Assembly (NCBI GenBank): GCA_003531585.1
Contig: DQFX01000075.1
Location: 1-9,837, forward strand
From: Oscillospiraceae bacterium
GTDB lineage: Bacteria; Bacillota; Clostridia; Oscillospirales; Ruminococcaceae
Direction: 5' to 3'
Length of the DNA: 9,837 nucleotides
This document shows, piece by piece, positions 7,358 through 9,837 of the stretch. How positions within the stretch are numbered: position 1 is the first letter of the stretch; each line of letters begins with the position of its first letter. The position numbers were made by a program, and so were the translations under genes. The notes beneath the pieces were generated by a model. It did no database searches, was not told the origin of the DNA, and saw nothing but the letters and a program-made list of their open reading frames with translations.

Positions 7358-8374
7358 TCAGATACCGTACTTGTCAACGTCCTCCTGAGTGATCGTGGAG
7401 GCGTCGAAGCCCTTCTCGTCCATAATGATGACCTTGTTTTCGGGAGACTTGCCGTTCTCAAGATCCTTGATGATGGAGTCGATGTAGGAAGCCTGGAAAG
7501 GATTGCACTGACCGTCGTAGTTCCAGCTGCCGGAAAGGAGGTTCTCAAGAGCCCACTTGTTGCAGTCGAAGCCCATTACGATAACGTCCTTGCCAACGCC
7601 GTGGGAGATGTTAGCCTTGTCGAGGGCTGCAACTGCGCCCTTTGCCATATCGTCGTTCTCGGCGTAGATAACGTTGAAGGAAGTGCCGCTGTCGATGATG
7701 GACTGAACGATCTGCTGTGCTGTTTCTGCGTTCCAGTCAGCGGTCTGCTGTGTAACGAGGTTCCAGCTGTCGTTCTCGGCTACCTTGGTGTCGAGGGCGC
7801 CGGTTCTGCCGACCTGTGCAGCGGAGCCCATCGTGCCCTGGATATGTACTATGTTGTACTCCGAAAGTCCCTGGGAAGCCAGCCAGTCAACTGCGGTCTG
7901 ACCTTCCTTAGCCATGTCGGATACGATGGAAGCTTCGTACAGGCTTTCGTCAGCGTCGATGGTTCTGTCGAACAGGATAACCTTGATTCCCTGAGCCTGG
8001 GCGTCCTTGAGTACTGAATCCCAGCCGGAAGTACCAGCGGCGGAGATCAGCAGGTAGTCCACCTCGGACTGAATGAATGTCTGCGCTGCTGCGATCTGCT
8101 CGTCGTTCTTAAGGCTGTATGCAAAGGAAGCGTCGTAGCCGTTCTCCTCTGTGAATGTAGCCTTCATGTCCTTATCGTTCGCTGTACGATAGCCGGACTC
8201 GTTGGGGTCGTTGTTGATTATTCCTACTTTAATGAGGTCTCCGCTTGCAGAACCAGAGCCAGATCCGCTGCTGCCGGATTCAGCAGTGCTGCCGCTGCCT
8301 GAGCTGCAGCCTGCAAATACGCTTGCAGTGAGTGCCAGACCGAGTACCGATGCGAGTATCTTCTTGATTTTCAT
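7358..8374 (-). CDS. ytfQ: Sugar-binding lipoprotein of an ABC importer, YtfQ type
   Basis: Extracellular, membrane-anchored receptor that delivers sugar to the permeases; 338 residues, first gene of the operon. The start is the ATG ending at 8374, with GGAGGG eight bases upstream. Residues 1-22 are a lipoprotein signal: basic MKIKK, a hydrophobic stretch, then a lipobox-like SVFAG before Cys23. A Ser/Gly-rich flexible linker follows (24-45). The rest is a type 1 periplasmic-binding fold of the ribose/galactose family (Peripla_BP_4). Similarity to E. coli YtfQ, the galactofuranose-binding protein, is clear: NESGYRTAN (58-66), GTSGWDSVLKDAQAQGIKVI (114-133), LFDRTIDADESLY (134-146), IQGTMGSAAQVGR (178-190) and YAENDDMAKGAVAAL (237-251). 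From the ara context the ligand is probably L-arabinose, possibly the furanose ring form, or a short arabinoside. The large spacer behind it suggests it is made in excess over the membrane subunits. Confidence 0.93.
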   Translation of the reverse strand: MKIKKILASVLGLALTASVFAGCSSGSGSTAESGSSGSGSGSASGDLIKVGIINNDPNESGYRTANDKDMKATFTEENGYDASFAYSLKNDEQIAAAQTFIQSEVDYLLISAAGTSGWDSVLKDAQAQGIKVILFDRTIDADESLYEASIVSDMAKEGQTAVDWLASQGLSEYNIVHIQGTMGSAAQVGRTGALDTKVAENDSWNLVTQQTADWNAETAQQIVQSIIDSGTSFNVIYAENDDMAKGAVAALDKANISHGVGKDVIVMGFDCNKWALENLLSGSWNYDGQCNPFQASYIDSIIKDLENGKSPENKVIIMDEKGFDASTITQEDVDKYGI

Positions 8375-8418
8375 AGCTTTTTCCCTCCGATAAAAAATGA
8401 TCGTTGTGGTTTTGTTTT

Positions 8419-8439
8419 GGAATGTTCAGAACAAATTCC
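8419..8439 (-). promoter_or_regulatory. Candidate AraR operator in the operon leader (proximal)
   Basis: On the minus strand GGAAT and ATTCC flank an imperfect dyad that contains a full ATTTGT half-site followed by TC, then TGTTC/GAACA arms. Against the Bacillus AraR operator ATTTGTACGTACAAAT, about 10 of 16 bases agree, the left half perfectly. It lies roughly 50-65 bases downstream of the predicted transcript start, where bound repressor could block elongation. Confidence 0.45.
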
Positions 8440-8445
8440 CAGCAT

Positions 8446-8458
8446 ATTTGCTACAAAT
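8446..8458 (-). promoter_or_regulatory. Candidate AraR operator in the operon leader (distal)
   Basis: A small perfect dyad, ATTTG-TAG-CAAAT on the minus strand. Its ATTTGT motif has the same orientation as the neighbouring site, with motif starts 22 bases apart, about two helical turns. The spacing suggests repressors bound on one face of the DNA. The match to the full Bacillus operator is partial (about 9 of 16). Confidence 0.42.
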
Positions 8459-8492
8459 TTTATTTTTGTCTGCATTCCTGTTTGCTGTTCTT

Positions 8493-8521
8493 ATTTTAGC
8501 ACAAAGGTTCAATAAATGCAA
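8493..8521 (-). promoter_or_regulatory. Predicted sigma-A promoter of the arabinose operon
   Basis: Minus strand: -35 TTGCAT (8521-8516), a 17-base spacer, and -10 TAAAAT (8498-8493) preceded by TGC, making an extended TGn -10. The -35 box is weak (three of six), the -10 good (five of six). The predicted start, near 8486, leaves a leader of about 110 bases that contains both candidate operators. No other promoter of comparable quality was seen upstream of the binding-protein gene. Confidence 0.6.
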
Positions 8522-8617
8522 TGCATAAAATGTACATTCTTTTGGGAAAACTTTTGTGCATATATAACAAGTTGTGCGTTTTTCCGACAAACAAATGTGC
8601 TGCTGTGCAAAAACATC

Positions 8618-8646
8618 TTGACAAATCAAACACAAAGTTGTATCAT
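8618..8646 (+). promoter_or_regulatory. Predicted sigma-A promoter of araR
   Basis: A consensus -35 TTGACA (8618-8623), exactly 17 bases, then -10 TATCAT (8641-8646, five of six). The transcript would start near 8653, giving a leader of about 60 bases. An ACAAAT motif (ATTTGT on the other strand, 8621-8626) overlaps the -35 box, so repressor binding there could also act directly on this promoter. Confidence 0.72.
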
Positions 8647-8658
8647 ATACGCAGATGA

Positions 8659-8689
8659 ATTTGTATTCTGCCGGAGTTTGGATTTGTAC
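8659..8689 (+). promoter_or_regulatory. Pair of candidate AraR half-sites in the araR leader
   Basis: Two ATTTGT motifs (8659-8664 and 8682-8687) in the direction of transcription, 23 bases apart. The second reads ATTTGTAC, an exact match to the left half of the Bacillus AraR operator; the right halves are poor. The first sits between GAAT and ATTC arms. Just downstream of the predicted araR start, they suggest autorepression. Confidence 0.45.
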
Positions 8690-8715
8690 TTTCTTATTTA
8701 TAGGGGCGATAATAT

Positions 8716-9765
8716 ATGACTAAATATGAAGCTGTCGCGCAGGCAATAAAAGCTGATATTGAAAACGGCGTATATACCGAGGGCCAGGCGATACCCACCG
8801 AGGAGCTGCTCACAGCCCAGTATGATGTCAGCCGCCAGACGATACGCAAGGCGCTGGCGCTCCTGGTGGAAGACGATCTTATAATAAAGCGGCAGGGCAG
8901 CGGTTCGGTGGTGAGACCGAAGCGGCTGAATCCAAGAACCGGAAAGATAGCGGTAGTTGCAACGTATATCAGCGACTACATTTTTCCGAGCCAGCTGCGG
9001 GCTGTGGACGAAGTGCTGTCCGAGAACAAGTACACCGCGGTTCTTTCCGCGACCCGCAACCGCGTCTGCAACGAGCGCGCTATTCTCGAAGAAATACTGA
9101 AAAATCCCGTTGACGGCATACTGATAGAGGGTACAAAATCCGCAATGCCGAACCCGAATTTCGATTTGTACGAAAAGCTTATAGGCATGGGTATCCCGGT
9201 AGTTTTTTTCAACGGATATTACCCGACCCTCAGCGGCACGTATTCCGTCTGCGCGGACAATCAGGCGGGCGGCGCCGAACTTGTGCGGCATCTTATTGAC
9301 CGCGGCCACACGAAAATCGCAGGGTATTTCAAGAGTGATGATATCCAGGGTCATCAGCGGTATTCAGGCTTTATTTCGGAGCTGTTCCGCAGCGGACTGA
9401 TAATCCCCGACGAGAACGTGTTCTGGTACACCACGGAGACAAAGGAAAAACTTTTCGATGATCCGGAGGAAGTACTAAAGCGCCTCGGCGATAACACGGC
9501 GGTCGTTTGCTATAACGACGAGGTGGCGTTCGGGCTTGTGAAATGCCTGCTTTCTGCCGGCAGACGCGTTCCGGAGGACGTTGCGGTAGTCAGCTTCGAC
9601 AACAGCAATCTCAGCTGGATATCCCAGGTGCCGATAACCTCGCTTTCCTATGAGGACAGGAACATTGGCAGGATAGCCGCGCAGAAGCTAGTTGATATTC
9701 TGGACGGCAGGGATGTTTCTTCTGAAGTATTGCCGTGGACTTTTATCCAGAAAGAAAGCTCATAA
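8716..9765 (+). CDS. araR: Arabinose-responsive repressor AraR (GntR DNA-binding + LacI-type sensor)
   Basis: Represses arabinose genes and releases DNA when L-arabinose binds. The 349 residues are close to the roughly 360 of B. subtilis AraR. Residues 1-68 form a GntR winged helix: AIKADIENGVYTEGQAIPTEE (10-30), then the recognition region YDVSRQTIRKALALLVEDDLI (36-56) and the wing QGSGSVV (60-66). From about residue 77 a LacI/ribose-binding-type sensor follows. Shared with B. subtilis AraR are TYISDYIFPS (83-92), NERAILEEIL (119-128), DGILIEGTKSA (133-143), the KSDDIQG segment (206-212), CYNDEVAFGLV (265-275) and VPEDVAVVSFDNS (285-297). The ATG at 8716 follows an AGGGG ribosome binding site nine bases upstream. 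Divergent transcription from the operon and ATTTGT motifs in both leaders fit control of the operon and itself. It ends just before a terminator, so it is monocistronic. Confidence 0.95.
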   Translation: MTKYEAVAQAIKADIENGVYTEGQAIPTEELLTAQYDVSRQTIRKALALLVEDDLIIKRQGSGSVVRPKRLNPRTGKIAVVATYISDYIFPSQLRAVDEVLSENKYTAVLSATRNRVCNERAILEEILKNPVDGILIEGTKSAMPNPNFDLYEKLIGMGIPVVFFNGYYPTLSGTYSVCADNQAGGAELVRHLIDRGHTKIAGYFKSDDIQGHQRYSGFISELFRSGLIIPDENVFWYTTETKEKLFDDPEEVLKRLGDNTAVVCYNDEVAFGLVKCLLSAGRRVPEDVAVVSFDNSNLSWISQVPITSLSYEDRNIGRIAAQKLVDILDGRDVSSEVLPWTFIQKESS

Positions 9766-9770
9766 ATATT

Positions 9771-9804
9771 AAAACAGCGCCGGAATTATTCAGCGCTGTT
9801 TTTT
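9771..9804 (+). terminator. Rho-independent terminator of araR
   Basis: Starts five bases past the araR stop. AAAACAGCGC pairs perfectly with GCGCTGTTTT (10 bp) around a 12-base loop, with six T in a row at the end. The matching A run on the upstream side means it could also stop transcription arriving from the right. Confidence 0.88.
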
Positions 9805-9837
9805 ATAAGGGAATCTCTAAAAACCGGTTTGAAAAGG

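Noticed and set aside
7319..8017. A 232-codon plus-strand open frame opposite the binding-protein gene
   Set aside because: It begins in the 3' spacer without a ribosome binding site and is antisense to a clear YtfQ-type lipoprotein.
8426..8719. Small open frames of 67-69 codons in the divergent control region
   Set aside because: They cover both predicted promoters and the operator motifs, lack ribosome binding sites, and encode no recognisable peptide. The AT-rich DNA is better read as regulatory.
8698..9354. A 218-codon minus-strand open frame opposite araR
   Set aside because: AraR on the plus strand is unambiguous from motifs through its length, and the opposing frame has no ribosome binding site or domain.

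Overview
The window holds an L-arabinose uptake and catabolism operon on the minus strand and its repressor gene on the plus strand, with a shared control region between them. The likely host is a Gram-positive anaerobe of the Clostridia (Ruminococcus/Oscillospiraceae-like). This is inferred from a short lipoprotein signal with a Ser/Gly-rich linker on the binding protein, strong GGAGG-type ribosome binding sites, a GntR-LacI type AraR, and fairly GC-rich coding sequence beside AT-rich intergenic DNA. The species cannot be fixed from the sequence.

Layout in transcription order (right to left): a sugar-binding lipoprotein (8374-7358); a 296-base gap with several stem-loops; a two-domain ABC ATPase (7061-5529); two permeases (5542-4436 and 4434-3397); a short gap with a 13-bp stem-loop; L-arabinose isomerase araA (3340-1874); an FGGY sugar kinase in the ribulokinase position (1869-295); and the N-terminal third or so of L-ribulose-5-phosphate 4-epimerase araD (281-1, running off the left edge). 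Apart from the two structured gaps, the genes overlap or lie within 13 bases of each other, so this reads as one operon. On the right, araR (8716-9765, plus strand) diverges from the operon and is closed by a rho-independent terminator.

Function: the four transport proteins match the E. coli YtfQ-YtfR-YtfT-YjfF family (furanose-type sugar uptake) rather than AraFGH or AraNPQ. Imported arabinose would be isomerised to L-ribulose (AraA), phosphorylated to L-ribulose 5-phosphate (the kinase) and epimerised to D-xylulose 5-phosphate (AraD) for the pentose phosphate or phosphoketolase routes. AraR probably represses both directions: the 5' leader of each transcript carries two ATTTGT motifs, read in the direction of transcription and 22-23 bases apart, and ATTTGT is the half-site of the known Bacillus AraR operator.

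The most interesting points are the pairing of a furanose-type transporter with the ara pathway, a kinase that is not of the E. coli AraB type, the symmetrical operator layout, and the structured spacer after the binding-protein gene. I see no CRISPR, tRNA, rRNA or complete mobile element, and nothing that amounts to a wholly new system.
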